Made by a program: the position numbers and the translations under genes. A DNA stretch of 11,642 bases from Fusobacterium sp. (GTDB lineage: Bacteria; Fusobacteriota; Fusobacteriia; Fusobacteriales; Fusobacteriaceae). How positions within the stretch are numbered: the stretch's first letter is position 1; each line of letters begins with the position of its first letter. The stretch covers positions 1 to 11,642 of the forward strand of contig JAHHSZ010000055.1 of the NCBI GenBank assembly GCA_020024915.1. The letters run 5' to 3'. Positions 1-5,954 of this stretch are shown here, piece after piece. The notes beneath the pieces are model-generated. The model searched no databases, was not told the origin of the DNA, and saw only the letters and a program-made list of their open reading frames with translations.

Positions 1-141
1 AATGGACTTGATGTTTATGCTGGAGTAAACAACCTACTTGATAGAAAATATTATGAAGATGTAGATTATGTAGGTGGAGAATTCCAATATGATCCAGCAG
101 CAGAAAGAAATTATTATGTAGGATTCAGATATAGTTTATAA
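1..141 (+). CDS. TonB-dependent outer-membrane receptor, 3' end only
   Basis: Frame 1 is open from the first base to a TAA at 139-141 and encodes the last 46 residues of a larger protein whose start lies outside the window. The visible part contains 'AGVNNLLDRKYYE' followed by a short loop and the alternating aromatic ending 'YYVGFRYSL'. The 'NLLDRKY' motif followed by a terminal aromatic beta strand is the classic C-terminus of TonB-dependent receptors, the 22-strand outer-membrane barrels that import siderophores, haem or cobalamin. The last residue is Leu rather than the more usual Phe/Trp/Tyr. The gene ends 37 bp before a FecCD-type permease on the same strand, so it is probably the outer-membrane part of the same uptake system. 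The substrate cannot be read from this fragment. Confidence 0.88.
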   Translation, partial: NGLDVYAGVNNLLDRKYYEDVDYVGGEFQYDPAAERNYYVGFRYSL

Positions 142-178
142 TATTCTGAACTACCAAACTTAGAATGTGAGGATTTAT

Positions 179-1150
179 ATGAAAAAAATTTTACCTATCA
201 TGCTTACAATAGGAATAATTACAACAGGAATACTCTCTATACCTTTAGGGAGTGTTCCAATTCCTTTGGAATATATATTTTCTCCAGGGAAAGCTCCAGA
301 TTATATAAAAACTATAATCTTTAATCTTAGATTACCTAGAATAATAATGTCACTTCTTGTAGGAATGATGTTATCATCTAGTGGAGCTGTTGTTCAAACA
401 GTCTTTCAAAATCCACTTGCAGATCCATATATTATTGGGATTGCAGCAAGTGCAACTTTTGGAGCTGTAATCGCTTTTATTTTCAAAATGCCTGATTTTA
501 TGTATGGTGTTTTGGCTTTTATAGCTTGTTTAGCTAGTACTCTTTTAATATTTAAAATGGCAAAAAAAGGTAATAGAGTAAATGTTGCAACTCTTTTGAT
601 AGTAGGAATTGCTGTTTCCTCATTTTTAGGAGCATTTACATCTTTCGCTATGTATCTTATTGGAGAAGATTCTTTCAAAATTACAATGTGGATGATGGGA
701 TATCTTGGAAATGCTACTTGGAATAGAGTTATATTTATATTGATACCTCTCGTTTTTTCACTAATATACTTTTATTCCAAAAGGTATGAATTAGATGCTC
801 TACTTTCTGGAGATGAAGAGGCACACTCTCTTGGAGTAGATGTAAATAAATTAAAAGTGAAAACACTTACTGTAGCTGCTCTTATAGTAGCTTTTTCTGT
901 AGCTTTTTCTGGAATGATTGGATTTGTTGGACTAATTGTTCCTCATACCATTAGAATGATAGTAGGTCCTTCTAATAGTAAGATGCTACCAAGCACTATT
1001 TTAGCTGGAGGATTCTTTTTATTACTTTGTGATACTTTTGGAAGAATTGTTTTAGCTCCTGTTGAAATTCCTATTGGAGTTATAACTGCTTTTTTTGGAG
1101 CTCCATTTTTTCTATATTTAGCATTGAAAAATAAAAGGAGAGATTTCTAA
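179..1150 (+). CDS. FecCD/BtuC-family ABC transporter permease (iron, haem or cobalamin type)
   Basis: This is a 323-residue integral inner-membrane permease of the FecCD family, close to the usual 330-350 residues. Family signatures are plain: 'GAVVQTVFQNPLADP' near residues 69-83, the coupling-loop region 'GDEEAHSLGVDVNKL', and 'IGFVGLIVPHTIRM' followed by 'LCDTFGRIV' and 'EIPIGVITAFFGAPFFLYL' at the C-terminus. It is rich in hydrophobic helices throughout, as expected for a homodimeric channel feeding substrate from a periplasmic binding protein into the cytoplasm. A longer frame opens at a GTG at 167, but the AGGA Shine-Dalgarno at 170-173 lies inside that extension and is correctly spaced from the ATG at 179, so I use 179. 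Its stop overlaps the ATPase start by one base. The ligand is unknown; a siderophore, haem or B12 are all possible. Confidence 0.92.
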   Translation: MKKILPIMLTIGIITTGILSIPLGSVPIPLEYIFSPGKAPDYIKTIIFNLRLPRIIMSLLVGMMLSSSGAVVQTVFQNPLADPYIIGIAASATFGAVIAFIFKMPDFMYGVLAFIACLASTLLIFKMAKKGNRVNVATLLIVGIAVSSFLGAFTSFAMYLIGEDSFKITMWMMGYLGNATWNRVIFILIPLVFSLIYFYSKRYELDALLSGDEEAHSLGVDVNKLKVKTLTVAALIVAFSVAFSGMIGFVGLIVPHTIRMIVGPSNSKMLPSTILAGGFFLLLCDTFGRIVLAPVEIPIGVITAFFGAPFFLYLALKNKRRDF

Positions 1151-1938
1151 TGAACATAATAAAAATTGAAAAACTAAATTTCTCCTATGGAAATAGAAAA
1201 ATTCTTCAAGGAATTGATCTTAATTTAAAAGAGAAAAAACTTACTGGAATACTTGGACCTAATGGTTGCGGGAAATCAACTCTTTTAAAAAATATTTTAG
1301 GATATTTAAATGGAGAGAGTGGAAATATCTACATAGATAATTTAAAGTCTAGTAGTATTTCTCAAAAGGAAAAAGCCAAATTGATGTCTTTAGTTCCTCA
1401 AAAATCTCAGCTTGTATCTGCTATGGATGTAGAAGATTTTGTTTTAATGGGAAGATTACCTCATTTAAGAAATAGTTGGGATGGTTACTCTGCTAAAGAT
1501 AGAGAGATTGCCAAAAAACATCTTTGTGAATTGGAATTAGAAAATTTTATAAAAAGAAAGGCTCCAACCCTTTCTGGTGGAGAATTTCAAAGAGTTTTAT
1601 TAGCTAGAGCTTTAACTCAAGAAACTAAAATAATTCTCCTTGATGAACCAACATCAGCATTAGATTTGAACCATGCACTTGATCTAATGACAAAAGTTAA
1701 AGAAGCTGTTATAGAAAAAGGATTATCTGCTGTTGCTGTACTTCATGACCTAAATCTTGCAGCTATGTTTTGTGATGAGATAGTTATGCTAAAAGATGGA
1801 AAAGTATATGTTCAAGGTACTCCTAAAGAGACTTTAACTGTTAAAAACTTAAAAATAATCTATGATCTTGAATGCTCTATTTTTTACACAGAAGAGGATA
1901 TTCCATATATTATCCCAAAGTTAAAAGGAGGGAAATAA
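1150..1938 (+). CDS. FecE/BtuD-type ABC transporter ATP-binding protein
   Basis: A 262-residue cytoplasmic ATPase that should energise the upstream FecCD permease. All nucleotide-binding motifs are present in order: Walker A 'GPNGCGKST' at residues 36-44, Q-loop 'VPQ' ending at Q84, ABC signature 'LSGGE' at 141-145, Walker B 'IILLDEP' at 161-167 with the following 'TSALD' D-loop, and the switch histidine in 'VLHDL' at H199. Length and motif spacing are normal for the class that pairs with FecCD permeases. The ATG overlaps the permease stop (TAATG), with AGGAG at 1136-1140, which implies translational coupling. The reading frame is intact with no missing motif, so it is very probably functional. 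Confidence 0.95.
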   Translation: MNIIKIEKLNFSYGNRKILQGIDLNLKEKKLTGILGPNGCGKSTLLKNILGYLNGESGNIYIDNLKSSSISQKEKAKLMSLVPQKSQLVSAMDVEDFVLMGRLPHLRNSWDGYSAKDREIAKKHLCELELENFIKRKAPTLSGGEFQRVLLARALTQETKIILLDEPTSALDLNHALDLMTKVKEAVIEKGLSAVAVLHDLNLAAMFCDEIVMLKDGKVYVQGTPKETLTVKNLKIIYDLECSIFYTEEDIPYIIPKLKGGK

Positions 1939-1939
1939 C

Positions 1940-2821
1940 GTGAAGAAAGTAATTTTATTACTTACATTGTTAATAAGTAGCTACTCATTTTCAGCTTTAA
2001 AAATAGAAAATGATAAAATAAGTGATAACTACAAAAATAGTATTAATATAAAAGAATACAATAAAATTGTCATATTGGATCCTGCTGTTATTGAAACGTT
2101 TTATATGATTGGAGCAGAAGAGAAGATCTCTGCCATTGCTACCACTGCTAGAAGTAAAATCTATCCTGAAGATAAAGTTAGCAAATTACCTAGTGTTGGA
2201 CACATTACAAATACAAGTATTGAAAAAATTCTATCATTTTCACCTGATTTAATCCTAATTGGAGCTATGTCTACAAAATTAGGTGCTAGTATAAAAACAT
2301 TTGGTATTCCTGTACTTGTTATAGAATCAAATAGTTTTGATGACATTTTACAAAATATCCAAATCTTAGGAAAACTAACTGGTAAAGAAAAAGAAGCTAC
2401 TAAATTATATGAGGATTCAACTTATAAATTAAAAGATATTCAAGAAAAAATATCTGCTAATCCTCTTAATTTAAAAGGAGCTATTCTTTACTCTACGACT
2501 CCGATGATGGCTTTTAATTCAAAATCTCTATCAGGTCAAATCTTATCATTATTAGGTGTTAAAAACTTAGCTGATAATTTAGTTGGAGATAAACCTATTA
2601 TCTCTCCTGAATTTTTACTTAAAGAGAATCCTGATTTCTTGATCGGATCTATGTCAATAGCTTCTGCAGAGAACATTTTAAATAGCAATCCTGTCATAAA
2701 GGATACTATAGCTGGTAAGGAAGGAAATATTTTTATAGTTGATTCAACAAAAATATTAAGAGGTTCCCCTAGAATTTTTGAAGCTATTGATGAATTTTAT
2801 AATGAACTTAAAAATTTCTAA
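1940..2821 (+). CDS. periplasmic substrate-binding protein of an iron/haem/B12-type ABC transporter
   Basis: A 293-residue protein of the class III binding-protein family (FepB/BtuF/HmuT-like). Residues 1-19 form a Sec signal peptide (two lysines, a leucine-rich core, then 'SFSA'). There is no cysteine near the cleavage site, so the mature protein should be soluble in the periplasm, unlike the lipoproteins of Gram-positive bacteria. Family landmarks are 'VILDPAVIETFYMIGAEEKISAIATT', 'LPSVGHITNTSIEKILSFSPDLILIG' and the C-terminal 'SPRIFEAIDEFYNEL'. The start is GTG at 1940, one base after the ATPase stop, with AAGGAGGG at 1925-1932 overlapping the end of that gene. It is the last gene of the uptake operon and is followed by a strong terminator. 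The ligand cannot be assigned. Confidence 0.9.
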   Translation: MKKVILLLTLLISSYSFSALKIENDKISDNYKNSINIKEYNKIVILDPAVIETFYMIGAEEKISAIATTARSKIYPEDKVSKLPSVGHITNTSIEKILSFSPDLILIGAMSTKLGASIKTFGIPVLVIESNSFDDILQNIQILGKLTGKEKEATKLYEDSTYKLKDIQEKISANPLNLKGAILYSTTPMMAFNSKSLSGQILSLLGVKNLADNLVGDKPIISPEFLLKENPDFLIGSMSIASAENILNSNPVIKDTIAGKEGNIFIVDSTKILRGSPRIFEAIDEFYNELKNF

Positions 2822-2847
2822 AATATAGCATTTAGATATATAATATG

Positions 2848-2879
2848 GCTGGAGAGATCTATATCTCTCCAGCTTTTCT
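2848..2879 (+). terminator. Rho-independent terminator of the uptake operon
   Basis: A perfect 11-bp stem (GCTGGAGAGAT at 2848-2858 with ATCTCTCCAGC at 2863-2873) closes a 4-base CTAT loop and is followed by TTTTCT. It sits 26 bp after the binding-protein stop and ends transcription of the uptake operon before yaaA. Confidence 0.92.
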
Positions 2880-2888
2880 ACTATTATG

Positions 2889-2917
2889 TTGAATTTTTTT
2901 CATTTATAATATAAAAT
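2889..2917 (+). promoter_or_regulatory. Predicted sigma70 promoter of yaaA
   Basis: TTGAAT at 2889-2894 and TAAAAT at 2912-2917 are separated by 17 bp. They lie just after the uptake-operon terminator and about 20 bp before the yaaA start, which would give a very short leader that still includes the Shine-Dalgarno at 2930-2934. A better -10 (TATAAT at 2905-2910) has no acceptable -35 partner. Confidence 0.5.
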
Positions 2918-2939
2918 ATTGTAAAAAATGGAGGTAATT

Positions 2940-3674
2940 ATGAAGATTTTATTTTCGCCTAGTAAGACAATGAAACTAAAAAATATTAATTTTTCTAAAA
3001 ATAGAACTATTAACTTTCCTGATAAAACTCATTCATTAGTTAATTCTTTAAAAAAACTTTCTAAATCAGAAATTGAAAAAATATTTAAAGTAAAGGGACA
3101 ACTACTTGAGGAAACTTACAGTAACATTCAAAACTTTGACTCTCTAGACTCATATGAAGCTTTATCCCTTTATGACGGTGTCACTTTTAGACAACTAAAC
3201 TTAAATAGTTACTCTGCTAAAGATTTAAACTACTTAAATGAAAATCTATTAATTTTCTCTGCTCTATATGGAGTTTTATCTCCAAATACTGAAATAAAAC
3301 CATATAGGCTTGATATGACTATTAACTTTTTAGAGGAATCTCTTTACAAATTTTGGAGTGATAAAATAAATGATTTTCTTGATACATATGTTGATGAAAT
3401 CTTTATTAATTTAGCTTCAAAAGAGTTTTCTAAAATAATTGATAAGAAAAAATTTAAAGTTATAAATATTGAATTTAGACAAAAAGTAGATGATAAATTA
3501 AAAAATATTAGCACTGAAGCAAAAAAAGCTAGAGGAATGTTATTAGATTTTATGACAATTAATAATATTTCTGATTTAGAAAGTATTAAAACTTTTACTA
3601 AAGAAGGATATCAATTTTCAGAATCTGATTCTAACTCTGATACATTATTTTTTATTAGAAAAATCAAATTATAA
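2940..3674 (+). CDS. yaaA: YaaA family peroxide-stress protein (DUF328)
   Basis: A 244-residue YaaA-family protein, normal length for the family. It shows the N-terminal 'MKILFSPSKTM' (family MKILISPAKTL type), 'LYDGVTFRQL' at about 77-86, 'FSALYGVLSPN...KPYRLDM' at about 106-126, and the C-terminal 'ARGMLLDFMTINNISDLESIKTFTKEGYQF' region. In E. coli YaaA limits DNA and protein damage during hydrogen peroxide stress by keeping intracellular unincorporated iron low, and the structure has a DNA-binding-type fold. A longer frame begins at ATG 2928, but GGAGG at 2930-2934 lies inside it and serves the ATG at 2940, so I take 2940. It follows an iron-type uptake operon on the same strand but is separated by a terminator and has its own promoter, so a regulatory link is only inference. 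Confidence 0.93.
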   Translation: MKILFSPSKTMKLKNINFSKNRTINFPDKTHSLVNSLKKLSKSEIEKIFKVKGQLLEETYSNIQNFDSLDSYEALSLYDGVTFRQLNLNSYSAKDLNYLNENLLIFSALYGVLSPNTEIKPYRLDMTINFLEESLYKFWSDKINDFLDTYVDEIFINLASKEFSKIIDKKKFKVINIEFRQKVDDKLKNISTEAKKARGMLLDFMTINNISDLESIKTFTKEGYQFSESDSNSDTLFFIRKIKL

Positions 3675-3711
3675 TTTCCTTATATCTCTTTTTAAATTCA
3701 TAGTTCCTTCC

Positions 3712-3740
3712 TTGACTTTTTAATAAATAATTGTTATAAT
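3712..3740 (+). promoter_or_regulatory. Near-consensus sigma70 promoter with no protein gene downstream
   Basis: TTGACT at 3712-3717 and a perfect TATAAT at 3735-3740 are separated by exactly 17 bp, predicting a transcript starting near 3747. No credible ORF follows before the terminator hairpin at 3779-3810, so the likely product is a small non-coding RNA. Confidence 0.75.
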
Positions 3741-3746
3741 TCAATT

Positions 3747-3816
3747 AACAACATACAAAAAACTACTTGATGTAGTAGAAATAAGGAGATAGTGCTATAT
3801 CTCCTTATTTTAATTT
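3747..3816 (+). ncRNA. Candidate small RNA of about 65-70 nt
   Basis: The transcript predicted from the promoter at 3712-3740 has a short A-rich single-stranded 5' end and a small hairpin (ACTAC at 3762-3766 pairing with GTAGT at 3772-3776, 5-base loop). A perfect 13-bp terminator stem (3779-3791 with 3798-3810) and a T-rich tail follow. The only start codon in the body is ATG immediately followed by TAG (3770-3775), so it does not encode a peptide of useful size. Promoter, short structured body and intrinsic terminator are the hallmarks of a stand-alone bacterial sRNA. It could instead be a 3'-UTR-derived RNA of yaaA. I do not recognise it as a named RNA family; both ends are predicted, not mapped. 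Confidence 0.5.
3779..3816 (+). terminator. Rho-independent terminator of the candidate sRNA (possibly also of yaaA)
   Basis: AAATAAGGAGATA at 3779-3791 pairs perfectly with TATCTCCTTATTT at 3798-3810 around a GTGCTA loop, followed by T-rich sequence (TTTTAATTTT from 3808). The tail on the opposite strand (ATTTCTACTAC) is poorer, so plus-strand termination is the main reading. Confidence 0.8.
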
Positions 3817-3951
3817 TAAATTTTTTATAATTCTTCCATAAATATTTTTTTCTAATGGAAGATTTTTTTTATACCTACAATAATTTCTTAATAAAGGACT
3901 TATTATCAATGGAATTAAAAGTAAAAATAGCTCTCTATGAGTATATCCCAT
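3805..3951 (-). CDS. Doubtful small ORF, 48 residues, possible membrane-anchored basic peptide
   Basis: On the minus strand an ATG at 3951 opens a 48-codon frame ending in TAA at 3805-3807. The peptide has a polar start, a short hydrophobic run 'LFLLLIPLIISPLL' (residues 8-21) and a strongly basic tail with many Lys/Arg. Codon choice (GGA, AGA, TTA, CCA/CCT) matches the neighbouring genes. Against it: only a weak GGAA lies about 11 bases upstream, no good promoter is visible, and its start codon sits inside the hairpin that I read as the yebC terminator. It could be chance in AT-rich DNA, a remnant of a longer gene, or a real small protein co-transcribed with yebC. I do not recognise a family. 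Confidence 0.2.
   Translation of the reverse strand: MGYTHRELFLLLIPLIISPLLRNYCRYKKNLPLEKNIYGRIIKNLKLK
3832..3870 (+). terminator. Second terminator-like hairpin on the plus strand
   Basis: TCTTCCAT at 3832-3839 pairs with ATGGAAGA at 3855-3862 across a 15-base AT-rich loop, followed by eight T at 3863-3870. The stem is weaker and the loop longer than usual. It may act as a back-up terminator for readthrough of the preceding hairpin. Confidence 0.4.
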
Positions 3952-3963
3952 AGAAAGCTATTT
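3923..3963 (-). terminator. Rho-independent terminator of yebC (minus strand)
   Basis: A 15-bp stem (3925-3939 with 3949-3963, 9-base loop) has one imperfect pair. On the minus strand that pair is G-U, on the plus strand it is a C-A mismatch, and the U-run (complement of the A's at 3923-3927) lies on the minus-strand side. Both facts orient it as a terminator for minus-strand transcription about 40 bp after the yebC stop. Confidence 0.75.
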
Positions 3964-4000
3964 CCAATTATATATTATCTACTATTTTAAGCTCTTTATA

Positions 4001-4750
4001 TTAGTCTAATTGAGCTAAAATATCATCAGCTATATCAAAGTTTGCATAAACTTCTTGAACGTCATCAAGATCGTCTAAAGCTTCGTAAAGAGCCATTACT
4101 TTTTTAGCTGTATCTAAATCAGTAATCTCTACTTTATTTTCTGGATTCATAGCTATTTCAGCCTCTTCATAAGTATATCCAGCTTCTTTTATCTTCTCTA
4201 GAACAGATTGGAACTCTGTATAGTCAGTTAAAACTTCAAACTCTCCATCCTCTTCAGTTACATCTTCAGCTCCAGCTTCTAATGCTGCCATCATAAATTC
4301 ATCAGCATCTATTCCTTCAGATTTTACTGTAATTACTCCTTGCTTTTTGAACATCCAAGCAACTGCTCCATCAGTTCCTAAGTTTCCACCTTTTCTAGTG
4401 AAAGTCATTCTTACTTCAGAAGCTGATCTATTTTTATTATCAGTTACAACATCAACTATAAAAGCAGTTCCAACAGGTCCATATCCTTCATATCTCATCT
4501 CTATGAAGTCTACTCCTTCTAACTCTCCTGTTCCCTTTTTTATAGCTCTTTCTAATATATCTTTAGGCATATTTCCAGCTTTTGCCTTCTCTATTGCAAG
4601 TCTCAATCTTGGGTTAAAGTTAGGGTCTCCACCAGCTTCTTTAGCTGCTATTGTTAACTCTTTTCCAAATTTAGTGAATAATTTAGCTCTCTTTTTATCT
4701 TGAGCTCCCTTTCTGTGTTGAATATTTGCCCATTTACTATGTCCTGCCAC
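4001..4750 (-). CDS. yebC: YebC/PmpR (TACO1) family protein
   Basis: A 249-residue protein of the YebC family, the normal full length. The diagnostic N-terminus 'AGHSKWANIQHRKGAQDKKRAKLFTKFGKE' is present, followed by 'NPRLRLAIEKAKAGNMPKDILERAIKKG' and the conserved 'YEGYGPVG' and 'NRSASEVR.TFTRKGGNLG' segments, then the acidic C-terminal domains. Members have been described as DNA-binding transcriptional regulators (PmpR), while the mitochondrial homologue TACO1 promotes translation and bacterial YebC proteins have been linked to relief of ribosome stalling. The cytoplasmic role here is probably translational. The start is GTG at 4748-4750 with AGGAGG at 4757-4762. It has its own promoter overlapping the end of the upstream cyclo-ligase gene and a terminator at 3923-3963, so it forms a single-gene unit that may also receive readthrough from upstream. 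Confidence 0.96.
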   Translation of the reverse strand: MAGHSKWANIQHRKGAQDKKRAKLFTKFGKELTIAAKEAGGDPNFNPRLRLAIEKAKAGNMPKDILERAIKKGTGELEGVDFIEMRYEGYGPVGTAFIVDVVTDNKNRSASEVRMTFTRKGGNLGTDGAVAWMFKKQGVITVKSEGIDADEFMMAALEAGAEDVTEEDGEFEVLTDYTEFQSVLEKIKEAGYTYEEAEIAMNPENKVEITDLDTAKKVMALYEALDDLDDVQEVYANFDIADDILAQLD

Positions 4751-4785
4751 AATAAACCTCCTAATTTTTTCTTAGTTTCTATAAG

Positions 4786-4814
4786 ATTTTATCATATTAA
4801 CCAAGTTTTTTCAA
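4786..4814 (-). promoter_or_regulatory. Predicted yebC promoter inside the end of the preceding gene
   Basis: Reading the minus strand, TTGAAA (complement of 4809-4814) and TAAAAT (complement of 4786-4791) are separated by 17 bp, with an extended -10 TG immediately upstream (TGATAAAAT). The -35 overlaps the stop region of the 5-formyltetrahydrofolate cyclo-ligase gene. The predicted start near 4779 leaves a leader of about 29 nt containing the Shine-Dalgarno. Confidence 0.6.
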
Positions 4815-5362
4815 TACCTCTTAATTTTTAATACTCTATTTTTTTTAACTATAATATCAATTTTTTTATCATGTTCCTCTATTGGAATTCTATCATACAG
4901 TTGAAAATCAAATATCGGAGCGACTCTAACAACCTCAGGATATTTCAGAAATAATCTATCATAATAACCCTTACCATACCCTATTCTATTCCCCTCTTTA
5001 TCAAAAACAAGTCCTGGAACAATTATTAGATCTAACTCCTCTAAATACTCTTCTCCTATTGGTTCTCTCACTCCATATTTTCCAATTGTAAACCCTTTAC
5101 CGTATTCAACTACTGATAACATTCCACTTTTTTCTACTCTCGGCAAAAATAATCTTTTATTCTCACGAATAATCTCCCTGTTTAAAATCTCTATCCCTAT
5201 TTCACTTCCAAAATTCATAAATGAAAGAATTTTTTTTGAATCCTTATACACCTGTAACTCTTTTATCTTTTTACATATCTCTCTACTTTCATACTCTCTC
5301 AACTCTTTACTTAAAAGATCTCTCTTATATCTTACCTCTTTCCTAAAAAAATCTTTATCCAT
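4811..5362 (-). CDS. ygfA: 5-formyltetrahydrofolate cyclo-ligase
   Basis: A 183-residue cytoplasmic enzyme of the MTHFS family, which converts 5-formyl-tetrahydrofolate to 5,10-methenyl-tetrahydrofolate using ATP and so returns a dead-end folate to one-carbon metabolism. Visible signatures are the basic N-terminus 'FRKEVRYKRDLL', 'ILSFMNFGSEIGIEIL' (47-60), 'RLFLPRVEK' (70-78), 'GVREPIGEE' (97-105), 'DLIIVPGLVFDKEGNRIGYGKGYYDR' (111-136, with the ATP/folate-binding GYGKGYYDR) and the closing 'RIPIEEHDKKIDIIV'. The length is typical. Its ATG overlaps the end of the upstream UDG-like gene by 8 bases, so it is the last gene of a three-gene minus-strand operon. Confidence 0.94.
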   Translation of the reverse strand: MDKDFFRKEVRYKRDLLSKELREYESREICKKIKELQVYKDSKKILSFMNFGSEIGIEILNREIIRENKRLFLPRVEKSGMLSVVEYGKGFTIGKYGVREPIGEEYLEELDLIIVPGLVFDKEGNRIGYGKGYYDRLFLKYPEVVRVAPIFDFQLYDRIPIEEHDKKIDIIVKKNRVLKIKRY

Positions 5363-5945
5363 CTATTTTTCCTAGCTCTTGTTTTAATAGTTTCAAATCA
5401 TTCCAAAACTCCAAAGCTGCTTTTGATTTCTTTCCTGCTTCATTTCTTGATCTCTTTACAAAATTTACATCATAAGTAATAAGTAGTTTTATTCCTCCCG
5501 TCCAAGAGTAAATCTTTCCTCTCTCTTCTCCTAACTTTATATCTTTTTCTAGCAATAATCCTGCTACTTCTGATCCTAAACTAACTATTATCTTGGGCTT
5601 GATTAAAGCTATCTGCATCAATAGTAACTCTTTTAACTGCTCTCTCTCCTCTGGCATAAACTCTAAAAATTTACAATCTTTTTTTGCAAGTGTAGTGATG
5701 TAATAGTCTTCAGGAGTAATCCCTTCTATATCACAAAGTTTTATTAGAAATTCTCCATTTGAACTCGGAGCTACTTTTAAATCTTCATTTTGATATAGAT
5801 CTGGATCATCTCCTATAAAAAGTAGGTTAGCTTCTCTATTTCCACTTCCAATCAGTGTCTTTCTCTCACTATTATCCCCATATGTTTTCCCCAATGAACC
5901 TATTTCAAATTTTAACTCCTCCCAAAAGTTATCAATCTCTTCCAC
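5355..5945 (-). CDS. Divergent uracil-DNA glycosylase superfamily protein (family 4-like), probably lacking UDG catalytic residues
   Basis: A 196-residue protein whose core follows the family 4 (SPO1 polymerase-related) UDG layout: 'NLLFIGDDPDLYQNED' at 40-55 in the place of the GEAPG motif, 'NGEFLIKLCDIEGITPEDYYITTLAKKDC' at 63-91, and 'MQIALIKPKIIVSLGSEVAGLLL' at 110-132. However, motif 1 reads GDDPD rather than GEAPG, and the usual C-terminal HPSYLLR-type motif reads 'TYDVNFVKR' (157-165). The only cysteines are C71 and C91, so the four-cysteine iron-sulfur site of classic family 4 enzymes is missing. It may have another substrate or a non-catalytic role. The GTG start at 5945 has an AGGAGG that overlaps the yycJ stop, and the 3' end overlaps the cyclo-ligase gene, so the three are co-translated. 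Confidence 0.7.
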   Translation of the reverse strand: MEEIDNFWEELKFEIGSLGKTYGDNSERKTLIGSGNREANLLFIGDDPDLYQNEDLKVAPSSNGEFLIKLCDIEGITPEDYYITTLAKKDCKFLEFMPEEREQLKELLLMQIALIKPKIIVSLGSEVAGLLLEKDIKLGEERGKIYSWTGGIKLLITYDVNFVKRSRNEAGKKSKAALEFWNDLKLLKQELGKIDG

Positions 5946-5954
5946 GTTTACCTC

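Larger units (their letters stand above)
3675..4000. other. 326-bp intergenic region between yaaA and yebC
   Basis: This gap between convergent genes holds, in order: a plus-strand promoter (3712-3740), a predicted small RNA with terminator (about 3747-3816), a second plus-strand hairpin with a T8 tract (3832-3870), and the minus-strand yebC terminator (3923-3963). Two short ORFs also lie here: a 48-codon minus-strand frame (3805-3951, listed separately at low confidence) and a 32-codon plus-strand frame at 3855 that I reject. There is no obvious hairpin immediately after yaaA, so yaaA transcripts may run into the terminators described here. Confidence 0.75.

Noticed and set aside
3855..3953. 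32-codon plus-strand ORF beginning ATGGAAGAT in the yaaA-yebC spacer
   Set aside because: No Shine-Dalgarno (preceded by a T-run), its start lies in the arm of a terminator-like hairpin, and it overlaps the yebC terminator.
4347..4703. 118-codon plus-strand ORF antisense to yebC
   Set aside because: Lies wholly inside the strongly conserved yebC gene, with no ribosome-binding site or recognisable family; a frame shadow.
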